Assembly (NCBI RefSeq): GCF_026898135.2
Contig: NZ_CP114035.2
Location: 372,001 to 436,000, forward strand
From: Pseudomonas fortuita
GTDB taxonomy: Bacteria; Pseudomonadota; Gammaproteobacteria; Pseudomonadales; Pseudomonadaceae
Length of the DNA: 64,000 nucleotides
Reading direction: 5' to 3'
The notes under the pieces are model-generated. The model was given only the letters and a program-made list of their open reading frames with translations, had not been told where the DNA came from and ran no database searches. The translations under genes were made by a program, and so were the position numbers. Each line of letters starts with the position of its first letter. The first letter of the stretch is position 1. Of this stretch, positions 8,116 to 18,875 are shown piece after piece.

Positions 8116-8346
8116 ATGCTGGAAGCTTCCCTGAATCAAATCGAGCAACTGGTCAGCGACCTGATGCAGAAGAACGCTCAACTCACCGAGCAGAACACCG
8201 CCCTCGGCACGCAATTGGCCCAGGCCAAGGAAGAAAACGAAACCCTGCAGCTGTCGCTGATGGAGCAGGAAGAGAAGAACGGCAGCACCGCCGCCCGCCT
8301 GCAGGCCCTGGTTGATCGCGCCAGCGCTGGCGTTGCTGGCGCATGA
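8116..8346 (+). CDS. Small coiled-coil protein, ZapB-like
   Basis: The 76-residue protein has almost continuous heptad spacing, with Leu/Ile/Val at a and d positions from residue 5 to about 65 (LNQIEQLVSDLMQKNAQL and onward). The end is an Ala/Gly tail. There is no signal peptide or membrane segment. Its stop codon overlaps the ATG of the following ZapA-like gene (ATGA), so the two are translationally coupled. In gamma-proteobacteria the coiled-coil partner of ZapA at the division ring is ZapB, and length and composition here are compatible with that. The assignment is structural analogy plus context, not sequence identity. Confidence 0.65.
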   Translation: MLEASLNQIEQLVSDLMQKNAQLTEQNTALGTQLAQAKEENETLQLSLMEQEEKNGSTAARLQALVDRASAGVAGA

Positions 8347-8645
8347 GATTGCAAGAGCAGCCGGTCAATGTCGTGTCGATTCTCGGCATCGACTATTCGA
8401 TCAAGGCGCCCGAAGGCCAGGAAGAAACCCTGGCCCAGGCGGTGCGGATGCTCAACACCGCCCTGAACGAAACCAAGCGTCAGTACCCGACCCTGATCGG
8501 TGACAAATTGCTGGTGCTGGCTGCCCTTAACCTGTGCTCCAAACAGGTTGAACTGCAGAAAGAACATCAGCAGACCCTTGCGCGTACCCAGGCGCAGATC
8601 GACGCCACGGTGGACGCCATCGTGCGGACCATTGCAGAGTCCTGA
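8343..8645 (+). CDS. ZapA-like cell division protein
   Basis: The 100-residue protein has a ZapA-type N-terminal globular part (VSILGIDYSIKAPEGQEETL, AVRMLNTAL) with the conserved LVLAALNLCSKQVEL region, followed by a C-terminal coiled coil. ZapA binds FtsZ and cross-links filaments. Pseudomonads usually carry zapA beside the 6S RNA gene; this copy lies elsewhere and is divergent, so it may be a second paralogue, which the window alone cannot prove. It is coupled to the preceding coiled-coil gene by a 4-bp overlap. A stable hairpin follows the stop codon. Confidence 0.8.
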   Translation: MRLQEQPVNVVSILGIDYSIKAPEGQEETLAQAVRMLNTALNETKRQYPTLIGDKLLVLAALNLCSKQVELQKEHQQTLARTQAQIDATVDAIVRTIAES

Positions 8646-8654
8646 TCGATAGCT

Positions 8655-8671
8655 GGGGCGCTTTGCGCCCC
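8655..8671 (+). terminator. GC-rich hairpin after the zapA-like gene
   Basis: GGGGCGC-TTT-GCGCCCC forms a 7-bp stem nine bases after the stop codon. There is no T-run after it, so termination may be weak or Rho-assisted. Confidence 0.45.
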
Positions 8672-8717
8672 AAAGCCCCAACTCATTGTTCCAGGTCACT
8701 GGATTAACTGGATACGC

Positions 8718-8731
8718 AAGTGTATACACTT
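8718..8731. promoter_or_regulatory. Perfect 14-bp palindrome, candidate operator
   Basis: AAGTGTATACACTT is a perfect palindrome 34 bp before the start codon of the next chemoreceptor gene. TGTATACA cores are common among operators of GntR-type regulators, but the cognate protein is not in this window. Confidence 0.5.
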
Positions 8732-8765
8732 CTCGCAAAACAATAATGTGCGGGGGAGTAGGGGC

Positions 8766-10703
8766 ATGCGTATCTGGCGTAAAAGCATCCAGTGGCAGTT
8801 GATCACCAGCATGGGCGCAGCCCTGTTGGCCAGCATCCTGGTGGTGGTCATCATCTTCACCGTGGCGCTCAACCGCCTCACCGACCGCTACCTGGTCGAC
8901 ACTGCCCTGCCTGCCAGTGTCGAGGCCATCCGCAATGACATCGAGCGCATGCTCGGCCAGCCACTGGTGGCTGCGGCGGACATTGCCGGCAACACGCTGC
9001 TGCGCGACTGGTTGGCTGCCGGTGAAGACCCCGCCCAGGCTGCGGCATTCATCGAATACCTGGGCGCCGCCAAACAGCGCAACCGCGCCTTCACCACCTT
9101 GTTTGCCTCGACCGAAACCGGCCATTACTACAACGAAAATGGCCTGGACCGTACCCTCAGCCGCAGCAACCCCAAGGACAAGTGGTTCTACGGCTACATC
9201 GACAGCGGCGCCGAGCGGTTTATCAACATCGACATCGACGGAGCCACTGGGGAGCTGGCGCTGTTCATCGATTATCGCGTGGAAAAGGCTGGCAAGCTGG
9301 TGGGCGTGGCCGGCATGGGCCTGCGCATGACCGAGCTGTCGAAGCTGATTCACGACTTCAGCTTTGGCGAGCATGGCAAGGTCTTTCTGGTACGTAACGA
9401 TGGCCTGATCCAGGTGCACCCGGACGCTGCCTTCAGTGGCAAGCGCCAGCTCACCGAGCAGCTCGGTACGGACGCTGCCAAGGCTGTAATGACGGGCGGC
9501 GAAGGCCTGCGCAGCAGCCGCTTCAGCCGTGACGGTGAACGGTATCTGGCACTCGGCCTGCCCCTGCGCGACCTTGACTGGACCTTGGTGGCCGAGGTGC
9601 CGGAGTCGGAAATCTACGCGCAAATGCATCAGGCGGTATGGCTGACCAGCCTGATCGGTGGCGGTGTGGCCCTGGTGTCGCTGCTGCTGGTGGTGCTGCT
9701 GGCGCGCGGCCTGGTGCGGCCTATCCGCCGCGTTACCGCTGCGCTGGTGCAGATTGGCAGTGGCGCAGGCGACCTTAGCCACCGCCTGGATGACTCGCGC
9801 CAGGATGAGCTGGGTGACCTGGCCCGGGGTTTCAACCGCTTTCTCGACAGCCAGCGCAGCCTGATTGGCGAGGTTTTGCACACCTCCGAACGGCTGCATC
9901 GTGCGGTTGAGCAGGTAACCCAAGTGGTGGACAACACGGCCGAGCGCTCAGGGCGGCAACAGGAAATGACCGAAATGGTTGCCACTGCCGTGCACGAAAT
10001 GGGCCTGACGGTGCAGGACATTGCCCGCAATGCGGGTGATGCGGCGCAGGCCTCGCAGTCGGCACGGGATGAAGCCTTGCAGGCGCGTGAGGTGGTACGG
10101 CGTTCGATTCAGGGCATCGAGGGCATGTCGGGCGACATCGTCAAGGCAGCCGATGCCGTCAGCCAGCTGGCCAACGAAGTCGCCTCTATTGATGAAGTTC
10201 TCGCGGTGATCCGCAGCATTTCCGAACAAACCAACCTGCTGGCGCTGAACGCAGCCATCGAGGCGGCGCGGGCCGGGGAGATGGGGCGCGGGTTTGCTGT
10301 GGTGGCCGACGAGGTGCGAACGCTGGCGCGACGTACGCAACTGTCCACCGACGAAGTGCAGCAGATGATCCAGCGCCTGAAGCAGGGCGCGGGTTCGGCG
10401 GTGAGCTCGATGCAGGCGGGGCAGCAGGCGACCGGCAGTGGCGTTGAATCAAGCCAGCGTACCGGGGCGTCGTTGGGCGCGATTACCGACCAGGTGGAAC
10501 ACATCAGCGACATGAACCATCAGGTGGCCACGGCGACCGAAGAGCAGTCGGCGGTGACCGAAGAGATCAACCGCACGGTGCAGGGGATTTCTGACCTGGC
10601 CCGGGAGACGGCGGCGGAAGTTCAGGGCTGCCGTGAAGAGTGCCAGGCGTTGCGTGGCTTGGCTGATGACCTGGCGCGGCAGATGGGTGGGTTCAGGCTT
10701 TAG
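8766..10703 (+). CDS. mcpH: Chemoreceptor with dCache ligand-binding domain, McpH-like
   Basis: The 645-residue methyl-accepting chemotaxis protein has membrane helices at about 12-35 and 290-312. Between them lies a roughly 250-residue periplasmic double-Cache domain ([55 protein letters not shown]). A HAMP domain follows, then the signalling domain with [19 protein letters not shown]. Position and domain type match what I remember of P. putida McpH, a receptor for purines and related compounds; the ligand is therefore inferred and not read from the sequence. The ATG at 8766 follows a GGGGGAGTAGGGG ribosome site; an upstream GTG at 8748 lacks one. Confidence 0.85.
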   Translation: MRIWRKSIQWQLITSMGAALLASILVVVIIFTVALNRLTDRYLVDTALPASVEAIRNDIERMLGQPLVAAADIAGNTLLRDWLAAGEDPAQAAAFIEYLGAAKQRNRAFTTLFASTETGHYYNENGLDRTLSRSNPKDKWFYGYIDSGAERFINIDIDGATGELALFIDYRVEKAGKLVGVAGMGLRMTELSKLIHDFSFGEHGKVFLVRNDGLIQVHPDAAFSGKRQLTEQLGTDAAKAVMTGGEGLRSSRFSRDGERYLALGLPLRDLDWTLVAEVPESEIYAQMHQAVWLTSLIGGGVALVSLLLVVLLARGLVRPIRRVTAALVQIGSGAGDLSHRLDDSRQDELGDLARGFNRFLDSQRSLIGEVLHTSERLHRAVEQVTQVVDNTAERSGRQQEMTEMVATAVHEMGLTVQDIARNAGDAAQASQSARDEALQAREVVRRSIQGIEGMSGDIVKAADAVSQLANEVASIDEVLAVIRSISEQTNLLALNAAIEAARAGEMGRGFAVVADEVRTLARRTQLSTDEVQQMIQRLKQGAGSAVSSMQAGQQATGSGVESSQRTGASLGAITDQVEHISDMNHQVATATEEQSAVTEEINRTVQGISDLARETAAEVQGCREECQALRGLADDLARQMGGFRL

Positions 10704-10720
10704 ATCGGTGTGGGCTTCAA

Positions 10721-10799
10721 CGCCGGCAAGCCAGCTCCTACAGGATCACCACAGGCCTGAGCCTTGTGTGGTCCATATGGGGGCTGGCTTGCCAGCGAT
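10721..10799. repeat. Inverted REP pair, CAAGCCAGCTCC variant
   Basis: Arms CGCCGGCAAGCCAGCTCC and GGGGCTGGCTTGCCAGCG face each other between convergent mcpH and ltaE. The sequence class differs from the CAAGCCCGCTCCCAC class seen elsewhere and recurs at 31401-31489. Confidence 0.85.
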
Positions 10800-10808
10800 T
10801 GGGGCCTG

Positions 10809-11849
10809 TCAGGCGGTGATGATACTGCGGATATCCGCTGCCAGTTCGCGCACCCGCTCTTGCTCGGTATCCCAGGAACACATGAACCGTGCCCCGCCGC
10901 TGCCGATAAAGGTATAGAACCTCCACCCCTTGCCGCGCAGCGCTTCAATCGCAGGCTCCGGCATTTGCAGGAACACCCCGTTGGCCTCCACCGGGAACAT
11001 CAGCTCCACCCCCGGCAAGTCACTCACCAACGATGCCAGCAACTGCGCGCAATGGTTGGCGTGGTTGCCATGGCGCAACCAGGCGCCATCTTCCAGCAGC
11101 CCCACCCATGGCGCAGACAGGAAGCGCATTTTCGACGCCAGTTGACCGGCCTGCTTGCAGCGGTAATCGAAGTCTTCGGCCAGTTGGCGGTTGAAGAACA
11201 GGATTGCTTCACCCACCGCCATGCCGTTCTTGGTGCCGCCGAAGCACAATACATCCACACCGGCCTTCCAGGTCAGCTCGGCCGGGCTGCAGCCCAGGAA
11301 TGCGCAGGCATTGGTAAAGCGCGCGCCGTCCATGTGCAGGTTCAGCCCCAGCTCCTTGCAGGTCGCGCTGATCGCCTTCAGCTCGTCGGGGCGGTACACG
11401 GTGCCCACTTCTGTGGCCTGGGTAATGGTCACGACCCGCGGCTTGGGGTAGTGGATGTCCTGGCGCTTCAGCGCCACTTCGCGGATGGACTCTGGCGTCA
11501 GCTTGCCGTCGACGCTGGCGGCCGTCAGCAGCTTGGAGCCGTTGGAAAAGAACTCCGGCGCGCCGCATTCGTCGGTTTCGACGTGGGCGGTCTCGGAGCA
11601 AATGACGCTGTGGTAGCTCTGGCACAGCGAGGCCAGGGCCAGGGAGTTGGCGGCGGTGCCGTTGAAGGCGAAAAATACCTCGCAGTCGGTTTCAAACAGG
11701 TTGCGGAAGTATTCCGAGGCGCGCTCGGTCCATTGATCGTCGCCATAGGCGCGGTCGTGGCCGTGGTTGGCCTTTTCCATCGCCGCCCAGGCTTCGGGGC
11801 AGATACCGGAATAGTTGTCGCTGGCGAATTGTTGGCTCTTATCTGTCAT
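10809..11849 (-). CDS. ltaE: Low-specificity L-threonine aldolase
   Basis: The 346-residue PLP enzyme of fold type I cleaves L-threonine and L-allo-threonine to glycine and acetaldehyde. The PLP lysine is K207 in the FGGTKNG motif. Upstream HMDGAR supplies the aspartate contacting the cofactor, and FNGTAANS the phosphate-binding loop. Length is normal for the family. It sits beside glyA, another glycine-forming or glycine-using enzyme, in divergent orientation. AGGA lies seven bases before the ATG at 11849. Confidence 0.93.
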   Translation of the reverse strand: MTDKSQQFASDNYSGICPEAWAAMEKANHGHDRAYGDDQWTERASEYFRNLFETDCEVFFAFNGTAANSLALASLCQSYHSVICSETAHVETDECGAPEFFSNGSKLLTAASVDGKLTPESIREVALKRQDIHYPKPRVVTITQATEVGTVYRPDELKAISATCKELGLNLHMDGARFTNACAFLGCSPAELTWKAGVDVLCFGGTKNGMAVGEAILFFNRQLAEDFDYRCKQAGQLASKMRFLSAPWVGLLEDGAWLRHGNHANHCAQLLASLVSDLPGVELMFPVEANGVFLQMPEPAIEALRGKGWRFYTFIGSGGARFMCSWDTEQERVRELAADIRSIITA

Positions 11850-11937
11850 GACACGGTCCTGTGAACGACGCAGAACAGCACTCTAAACCATCGATTCAGC
11901 GGTTGCCTATACAAGCTGCTTTCAGTGGGATCTGCGT

Positions 11938-12024
11938 CGGCCTCTTCGGGGGGCAAGCCCGCTCCCACAATGGCCATGCATACAGCAATCATTGTGGGGG
12001 CGGGCTTGCCCCGCGAAGAGGCCG
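11938..12024. repeat. Inverted REP pair between ltaE and glyA
   Basis: Arms CTTCGGGGGGCAAGCCCGCT and its inverse GGGCGGGCTTGCCCCGCGAAG surround a 20-bp loop. It lies in the divergent ltaE/glyA spacer, leaving about 145 bp for the glyA promoter. Confidence 0.9.
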
Positions 12025-12168
12025 GCAGCATCAACCCAAAGGCAATGTCGTAAACGCGCCATTGCAAGGCGTGCGCAGGCATCTGACCCGACCCCGCCAG
12101 TCATACCATCGCCACAAAGGGCCACAGTGCCCCACGACAAAAAAACGATCGCTGCCGGGAGATACACG

Positions 12169-13422
<1,254 letters not shown>

Positions 13423-13437
13423 GTGGAGTAAACGACC

Positions 13438-14688
13438 ATGCAACGCTACTCGGGCTTCGGCCTCTTCAAACACTCCCTCAGCCACCACGAAAACTGGCAG
13501 CGCATGTGGCGCACGCCCACCCCTAAAAAGGTGTACGACGTGGTTATCGTCGGCGGTGGCGGCCATGGCCTGGCCACGGCCTACTACCTGGCCAAAGAGC
13601 ACGGCATCACCAACGTTGCCGTGATCGAGAAAGGTTACCTGGGCGGCGGCAACACCGCCCGTAACACCACCATCGTGCGTTCCAACTACCTGTGGGATGA
13701 GTCGGCGCAGTTGTACGAGCACGCCATGAAGCTGTGGGAAGGCCTGTCCCAGGACATCAACTACAACGTGATGTTCTCCCAGCGCGGCGTCTACAACCTG
13801 TGCCACACCTTGCAGGACATTCGTGACTCCGAGCGCCGCGTCAGCGCCAACCGCCTCAACGGCGTCGATGGCGAGCTGCTGAACACCGCCCAGGTCGCGG
13901 CCGAAATCCCGTACCTGGACTGCTCGAAGAACACCCGCTACCCGATCCTTGGCGCAACCGTTCAGCGCCGTGGTGGCGTGGCCCGCCACGACGCCGTGGC
14001 CTGGGGCTATGCCCGCGCTGCCGACGCCCTGGGTGTGGACCTGATCCAGCAGACCGAAGTGATCGGTTTCCGCAAGGAAAACGGCGCGGTCATTGGTGTG
14101 GAAACCAACAAAGGCTTCATCGGCGCCAAACGCGTCGGCGTGGTCACCGCCGGTAACTCCGGGCACATGGCCAAGCTGGCCGGCTTCCGCCTGCCGCTGG
14201 AATCGCACCCGCTGCAAGCGCTGGTATCCGAGCCGATCAAGCCGATCATCGACAGCGTGATCATGTCCAATGCCGTGCACGGCTACATCAGCCAGTCCGA
14301 CAAGGGCGACCTGGTAATCGGTGCCGGTATCGACGGCTGGGTCGGCTACGGCCAGCGCGGCTCGTACCCGGTGATCGAGCACACCCTGCAGGCCATCGTC
14401 GAGATGTTCCCCAACCTCTCGCGCGTGCGCATGAACCGCCAGTGGGGCGGCATCGTCGACACCTCGCCGGACGCCTGCCCGATCATCACCAAGACCCCGG
14501 TCAAGAACATGTTCTTCAACTGCGGTTGGGGTACTGGCGGCTTCAAGGCGACCCCGGGTTCGGGCAACGTCTTTGCCGCGAGCCTGGCCAAGGGCGAAAT
14601 GCACCCGCTGGCCGCGCCGTTCTCCATGGACCGTTTCTACAACGGCGCACTGATCGACGAACACGGCGCCGCCGCCGTCGCCCACTAA
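13438..14688 (+). CDS. soxB: Sarcosine oxidase beta subunit
   Basis: The 416-residue flavin subunit oxidises the N-methyl group of sarcosine to glycine plus a one-carbon unit. The Rossmann FAD motif is VVIVGGGGHGLATAYYL at about residues 35-51. H184 in the segment RRGGVARHDAVAW probably corresponds to the histidine that carries covalent FMN in heterotetrameric enzymes. The C-terminal WGGIVDTSPDACPII and GWGTGGFKATPGSG are typical of the DAO family. GGAG precedes the ATG, 15 bp after glyA. Confidence 0.96.
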   Translation: MQRYSGFGLFKHSLSHHENWQRMWRTPTPKKVYDVVIVGGGGHGLATAYYLAKEHGITNVAVIEKGYLGGGNTARNTTIVRSNYLWDESAQLYEHAMKLWEGLSQDINYNVMFSQRGVYNLCHTLQDIRDSERRVSANRLNGVDGELLNTAQVAAEIPYLDCSKNTRYPILGATVQRRGGVARHDAVAWGYARAADALGVDLIQQTEVIGFRKENGAVIGVETNKGFIGAKRVGVVTAGNSGHMAKLAGFRLPLESHPLQALVSEPIKPIIDSVIMSNAVHGYISQSDKGDLVIGAGIDGWVGYGQRGSYPVIEHTLQAIVEMFPNLSRVRMNRQWGGIVDTSPDACPIITKTPVKNMFFNCGWGTGGFKATPGSGNVFAASLAKGEMHPLAAPFSMDRFYNGALIDEHGAAAVAH

Positions 14689-14702
14689 CCGGAGACACCG
14701 TC

Positions 14703-15038
14703 ATGTTGCATATTTTCTGTCCCCACTGCGGCGAGCTGCGCTCCGAAGAAGAGTTTCACGCCTCTGGCCAGGCGCACATCGCCCGCCCGCTGGACCCTGC
14801 CGCTTGCTCCGACGAGGAGTGGGGTACCTACATGTTCTACCGTGACAACCCACGCGGTATTCACCATGAACTGTGGGACCACGTTGCCGGTTGCCGCCAG
14901 TACTTCAACGTCACCCGCGACACCGTGACCTACGAAATTCTGGAAACCTACAAGATTGGCGAAAAGCCGCAAGTGACCGCCAACGGTAAAGCTGCGAACG
15001 CACCGTCGACCGTCAAAGGCCAAGGGGAAAAAGTATGA
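14703..15038 (+). CDS. soxD: Sarcosine oxidase delta subunit
   Basis: The 111-residue small zinc-binding subunit of heterotetrameric sarcosine oxidase starts MLHIFCPHCGELRSEEEF. The CPHC pair, H59/H60 region and the later Cys in VAGCRQYF probably ligate zinc. Its TGA overlaps the ATG of soxA (ATGA), so the two are translationally coupled. Confidence 0.95.
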   Translation: MLHIFCPHCGELRSEEEFHASGQAHIARPLDPAACSDEEWGTYMFYRDNPRGIHHELWDHVAGCRQYFNVTRDTVTYEILETYKIGEKPQVTANGKAANAPSTVKGQGEKV

Positions 15039-18000
15039 GCCAGACCTATCGCCTCGCCAGCGGCGGCCGCATCGACCGCAGCAAGGTCCTGAACTTCACT
15101 TTCAACGGCAAGACCTACCAGGGTTATGCCGGTGACAGCCTGGCCGCTGCGTTGCTGGCCAACGGCGTAGACATCGTCGGCCGCAGCTTCAAGTATTCGC
15201 GCCCACGCGGCATCATCGCTGCCGGCACTGAAGAGCCGAACGCCATCCTGCAGATCGGTTCCAGCGAAGCCACCCAGATCCCGAACGTGCGCGCCACCCA
15301 GCAGGCGCTGTACGCCGGCCTGGTCGCCACCAGCACCAACGGCTGGCCGAACGTCAACAACGACGTGATGGGCATCCTCGGCAAGGTGGGCGGCAGCATG
15401 ATGCCGCCGGGCTTCTACTACAAAACCTTCATGTACCCGAAATCGTTCTGGATGACGTACGAGAAGTACATCCGCAAAGCTGCAGGCCTTGGCCGTGCAC
15501 CGCTGCAGAACGACCCGGACAGCTACGACTACATGAACCAGCACTGCGACGTGCTGATCGTCGGCGCCGGCCCTGCTGGCCTGGCCGCTGCACTGGCTGC
15601 TGCGCGCAGCGGCGCCCGTGTGATCCTGGCTGACGAGCAGGAAGAGTTTGGCGGTAGCCTGCTCGACAGCCGCGAAACCCTCGACGGCAAGCCTGCCGCC
15701 GACTGGGTCAACGCCGTGATCAAAGAGCTGGAAGGGCTGCCGGACGTGACCCTGCTGCCACGTGCCACGGTCAACGGCTACCACGACCATAACTTCCTGA
15801 CCATTCATGAGCGCCTCACCGACCACCTCGGTGACCGCGCACCGATCGGCCAGGTACGCCACCGTGTGCACCGTGTACGCGCCAAACGCGTGGTGCTGGC
15901 GCCCGGCGCCCACGAGCGCCCGCTGGTGTACGGCAACAACGACGTACCGGGCAACATGCTGGCCGGTGCAGTCTCCACCTACGTTCGCCGCTACGGCGTG
16001 GCCCCGGGCCGCAAGCTGGTGCTGTCGACCAACAACGACCACGCCTACCGCGCCGCGCTGGACTGGCACGACGCTGGCCTGCAAGTGGTCGCCATCGCCG
16101 ATGCCCGCCACAACCCACGGGGCTCGCTGGTTGAAGAGGCGCGTGCCAAAGGCATCCGCATCCTCACCTCCAGCGCCGTGGTCGAGGCCAAAGGCAGCAA
16201 GCATGTCACCGGCGCCCGCGTGGCGGCCATCGATGTGCAGGCGCACAAAGTCACCAGCCCAGGCGAAACCCTTGAGTGCGACCTGATCGCAACCTCCGGT
16301 GGCTACAGCCCGATCGTGCACCTGGCTTCGCACCTGGGCGGTCGCCCGGTATGGCGTGACGACATCCTCGGCTTCGTGCCGGGCGATGCACCGCAGAAAC
16401 GTGAGTGCGTGGGTGGTATCAACGGCGTCTACGCCCTTGGTGATGTGATTGCCGACGGTTTCGAAGGCGGCGTTCGCGCAGCCACCGAGGCGGGCTTCAA
16501 AGCCTCTGTCGGCACCCTGCCAAAAACCGTGGCGCGCAAGGAAGAGGCCACCGTGGCACTGTTCCAGGTGCCGCACGACAAAGGCACCAAGGGGCCGAAG
16601 CAGTTCGTCGACCAGCAGAACGACGTGACCGCCGCCGGTATCGAGCTGGCCACCCGTGAAGGCTTCGAGTCGGTTGAGCACGTAAAACGCTACACCGCGC
16701 TGGGCTTCGGTACCGACCAGGGCAAACTGGGCAACATCAACGGCCTGGCCATCGCCGCCCGTTCGATCGGCATCACCATCCCGGAAATGGGCACCACCAT
16801 GTTCCGCCCCAACTACACGCCGGTCACGTTCGGCGCGGTAGCGGGCCGCCACTGTGGCCACCTGTTCGAGCCCGTGCGTTTCACCGCCCTGCATGCCTGG
16901 CACGTGAAGAACGGCGCCGAGTTCGAAGACGTTGGCCAGTGGAAGCGCCCTTGGTACTTCCCCAAAGCCGGTGAAGACATCCATGCCGCCGTGGCCCGCG
17001 AGTGCAAGGCCGTGCGCGACAGCGTGGGCCTGCTGGACGCCTCGACCCTGGGCAAGATCGACATCCAGGGCCCGGACGCGCGCGAGTTCCTCAACCGCAT
17101 CTACACCAACGCCTGGACCAAGCTCGATGTGGGCAAGGCCCGCTATGGCCTGATGTGCAAGGAAGACGGCATGGTTTTCGACGACGGCGTAACCGCCTGC
17201 GTCGGCGACAACCACTTCATCATGACCACCACCACCGGCGGCGCCGCCCGTGTGCTGCAGTGGATGGAGCTGTACCACCAGACCGAATGGCCAGAGCTGA
17301 AGGTGTACTTCACCTCGGTTACCGACCACTGGGCCACCATGACCTTGTCCGGCCCCAACAGCCGCAAGCTGCTCAGCGAGCTGACCGATATCGACATGGA
17401 CAAGGAAGCCTTCCCGTTCATGACCTGGAAGGAAGGCAACGTCGGCGGCGTGCCGGCCCGTGTGTTCCGTATCTCGTTCACCGGTGAGCTGTCGTACGAA
17501 GTCAACGTGCAGGCCAACTACGCCATGGGCGTGCTGGAACAGATCATCGAGGCCGGTAAAAAGTACAACCTGACCCCGTATGGCACCGAGACCATGCACG
17601 TACTGCGTGCCGAGAAGGGCTTCATCATCGTGGGCCAGGACACCGACGGTTCGATGAACCCGGACGACCTGAACATGAGCTGGTGCGTTGGCCGTAACAA
17701 GCCGTTCTCGTGGATCGGCCTGCGTGGCATGAACCGTGAAGACTGCGTGCGCGAGAACCGCAAGCAGCTGGTAGGCCTGAAGCCGGTCGACCCGACCAAG
17801 TGGCTGCCGGAAGGCGCCCAACTGGTGTTCGACCCTAAACAGCCGATCCCGATGGACATGGTTGGCCACGTCACCTCCAGCTACGCGTCCAACTCCCTGG
17901 GCTATTCATTCGCCATGGGTGTGGTCAAAGGCGGCCTCAAGCGCATGGGCGAGCGTGTCTACTCGCCGCAGGCAGATGGCAGCGTGATCGAAGCGGAAAT

Positions 18001-18049
18001 CGTGTCTTCGGTGTTCTTCGATCCGAAGGGTGAGCGGCAGAACGTCTAA
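15035..18049 (+). CDS. soxA: Sarcosine oxidase alpha subunit
   Basis: The 1004-residue largest subunit starts with a 2Fe-2S-ferredoxin-like region (about 15-100; FNGKTYQGYAGDSLAAALLANG). It continues with a FAD/NAD-binding domain (VLIVGAGPAGLAAALAAARSG begins near residue 172). The last 400 residues form a GcvT-like aminomethyltransferase domain that binds tetrahydrofolate and captures the one-carbon unit as 5,10-methylene-THF. Length is normal and no frameshift is seen. The ATG at 15035 overlaps the soxD stop codon and has AAGGGG upstream. Confidence 0.96.
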   Translation: MSQTYRLASGGRIDRSKVLNFTFNGKTYQGYAGDSLAAALLANGVDIVGRSFKYSRPRGIIAAGTEEPNAILQIGSSEATQIPNVRATQQALYAGLVATSTNGWPNVNNDVMGILGKVGGSMMPPGFYYKTFMYPKSFWMTYEKYIRKAAGLGRAPLQNDPDSYDYMNQHCDVLIVGAGPAGLAAALAAARSGARVILADEQEEFGGSLLDSRETLDGKPAADWVNAVIKELEGLPDVTLLPRATVNGYHDHNFLTIHERLTDHLGDRAPIGQVRHRVHRVRAKRVVLAPGAHERPLVYGNNDVPGNMLAGAVSTYVRRYGVAPGRKLVLSTNNDHAYRAALDWHDAGLQVVAIADARHNPRGSLVEEARAKGIRILTSSAVVEAKGSKHVTGARVAAIDVQAHKVTSPGETLECDLIATSGGYSPIVHLASHLGGRPVWRDDILGFVPGDAPQKRECVGGINGVYALGDVIADGFEGGVRAATEAGFKASVGTLPKTVARKEEATVALFQVPHDKGTKGPKQFVDQQNDVTAAGIELATREGFESVEHVKRYTALGFGTDQGKLGNINGLAIAARSIGITIPEMGTTMFRPNYTPVTFGAVAGRHCGHLFEPVRFTALHAWHVKNGAEFEDVGQWKRPWYFPKAGEDIHAAVARECKAVRDSVGLLDASTLGKIDIQGPDAREFLNRIYTNAWTKLDVGKARYGLMCKEDGMVFDDGVTACVGDNHFIMTTTTGGAARVLQWMELYHQTEWPELKVYFTSVTDHWATMTLSGPNSRKLLSELTDIDMDKEAFPFMTWKEGNVGGVPARVFRISFTGELSYEVNVQANYAMGVLEQIIEAGKKYNLTPYGTETMHVLRAEKGFIIVGQDTDGSMNPDDLNMSWCVGRNKPFSWIGLRGMNREDCVRENRKQLVGLKPVDPTKWLPEGAQLVFDPKQPIPMDMVGHVTSSYASNSLGYSFAMGVVKGGLKRMGERVYSPQADGSVIEAEIVSSVFFDPKGERQNV

Positions 18050-18081
18050 GGCCCTGAGATAGGTCTGCTTGAAATGCAAGC

Positions 18082-18160
18082 CCTGTGGGAGCGGGCTTGC
18101 CCCGCGAATGCGATGGTGGCCTTACCGCCCTCTTCGCGGGACAAGCCCGCTCCCACAGGC
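18082..18160. repeat. REP pair inside the sox operon
   Basis: Inverted arms CCTGTGGGAGCGGGCTTG (from 18082) and CAAGCCCGCTCCCACAGG (ending 18160) lie in the 181-bp gap between soxA and soxG. This places a strong hairpin pair within an operon whose products are needed in equal amounts. Confidence 0.9.
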
Positions 18161-18230
18161 CACCGCTAGCATTCGGGCATTGCATGTGACCTCTGGTCTT
18201 ACGGACAACAGAATTCAAGGCAGGTAAGAA

Positions 18231-18863
18231 ATGAGCGCTATCAACGTCTTCCAGCAAAACCCCGGCGCCGAGGCCAAGGCCCAGTCGCCACTGCACCACG
18301 CCGACCTGGCCAGCCTGGTTGGCAAAGGCCGCAAGAACGCAGGCGTGACCCTGCGTGAACGCAAGTTCCTTGGCCACCTGACCCTGCGTGGCGACGGCCA
18401 TAACCCGGAATTCGCCGCCGGCGTGCACAAGGCCCTGGGCCTGGAGCTGCCAGTAGCCCTGACTGTGGTCGCCAATAACGACATGTCGCTGCAATGGGTC
18501 GGCCCCGACGAGTGGCTGCTGATCGTGCCCGGTGGCCAGGAACTGGCGGTCGAGCAAAAGCTGCGTGCAGCCCTTGAAGGCCAGCATATTCAGGTGGTCA
18601 ACGTCAGCGGCGGGCAAAGCCTGCTGGAACTGCGCGGCCCGAACGTGCGCGAAGTGCTGATGAAATCCACCAGCTATGATGTTCACCCGAACAACTTCCC
18701 GGTGGGCAAGGCCGTGGGCACTGTGTTCGCCAAGTCGCAACTGGTGATCCGCCGTACCGCCGAAGACACCTGGGAGCTGGTGATTCGCCGCAGCTTTGCC
18801 GACTACTGGTGGCTGTGGTTGCAGGACGCTTCGGCCGAATACGGCCTGAGCATCGAGGCTTAA
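18231..18863 (+). CDS. soxG: Sarcosine oxidase gamma subunit
   Basis: The 210-residue subunit has the GcvT-like fold. Visible family features are LRERKFLGHLTLRGDG, the conserved WVGPDEWLLI motif and the DVHPNNFPVGKAVGT segment. It completes the heterotetramer with SoxB, SoxD and SoxA. AGGCAGG precedes the ATG. The gene is separated from soxA by the REP pair and is followed 12 bp later by purU. Confidence 0.95.
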   Translation: MSAINVFQQNPGAEAKAQSPLHHADLASLVGKGRKNAGVTLRERKFLGHLTLRGDGHNPEFAAGVHKALGLELPVALTVVANNDMSLQWVGPDEWLLIVPGGQELAVEQKLRAALEGQHIQVVNVSGGQSLLELRGPNVREVLMKSTSYDVHPNNFPVGKAVGTVFAKSQLVIRRTAEDTWELVIRRSFADYWWLWLQDASAEYGLSIEA

Positions 18864-18875
18864 GGAGAGCAGAAC

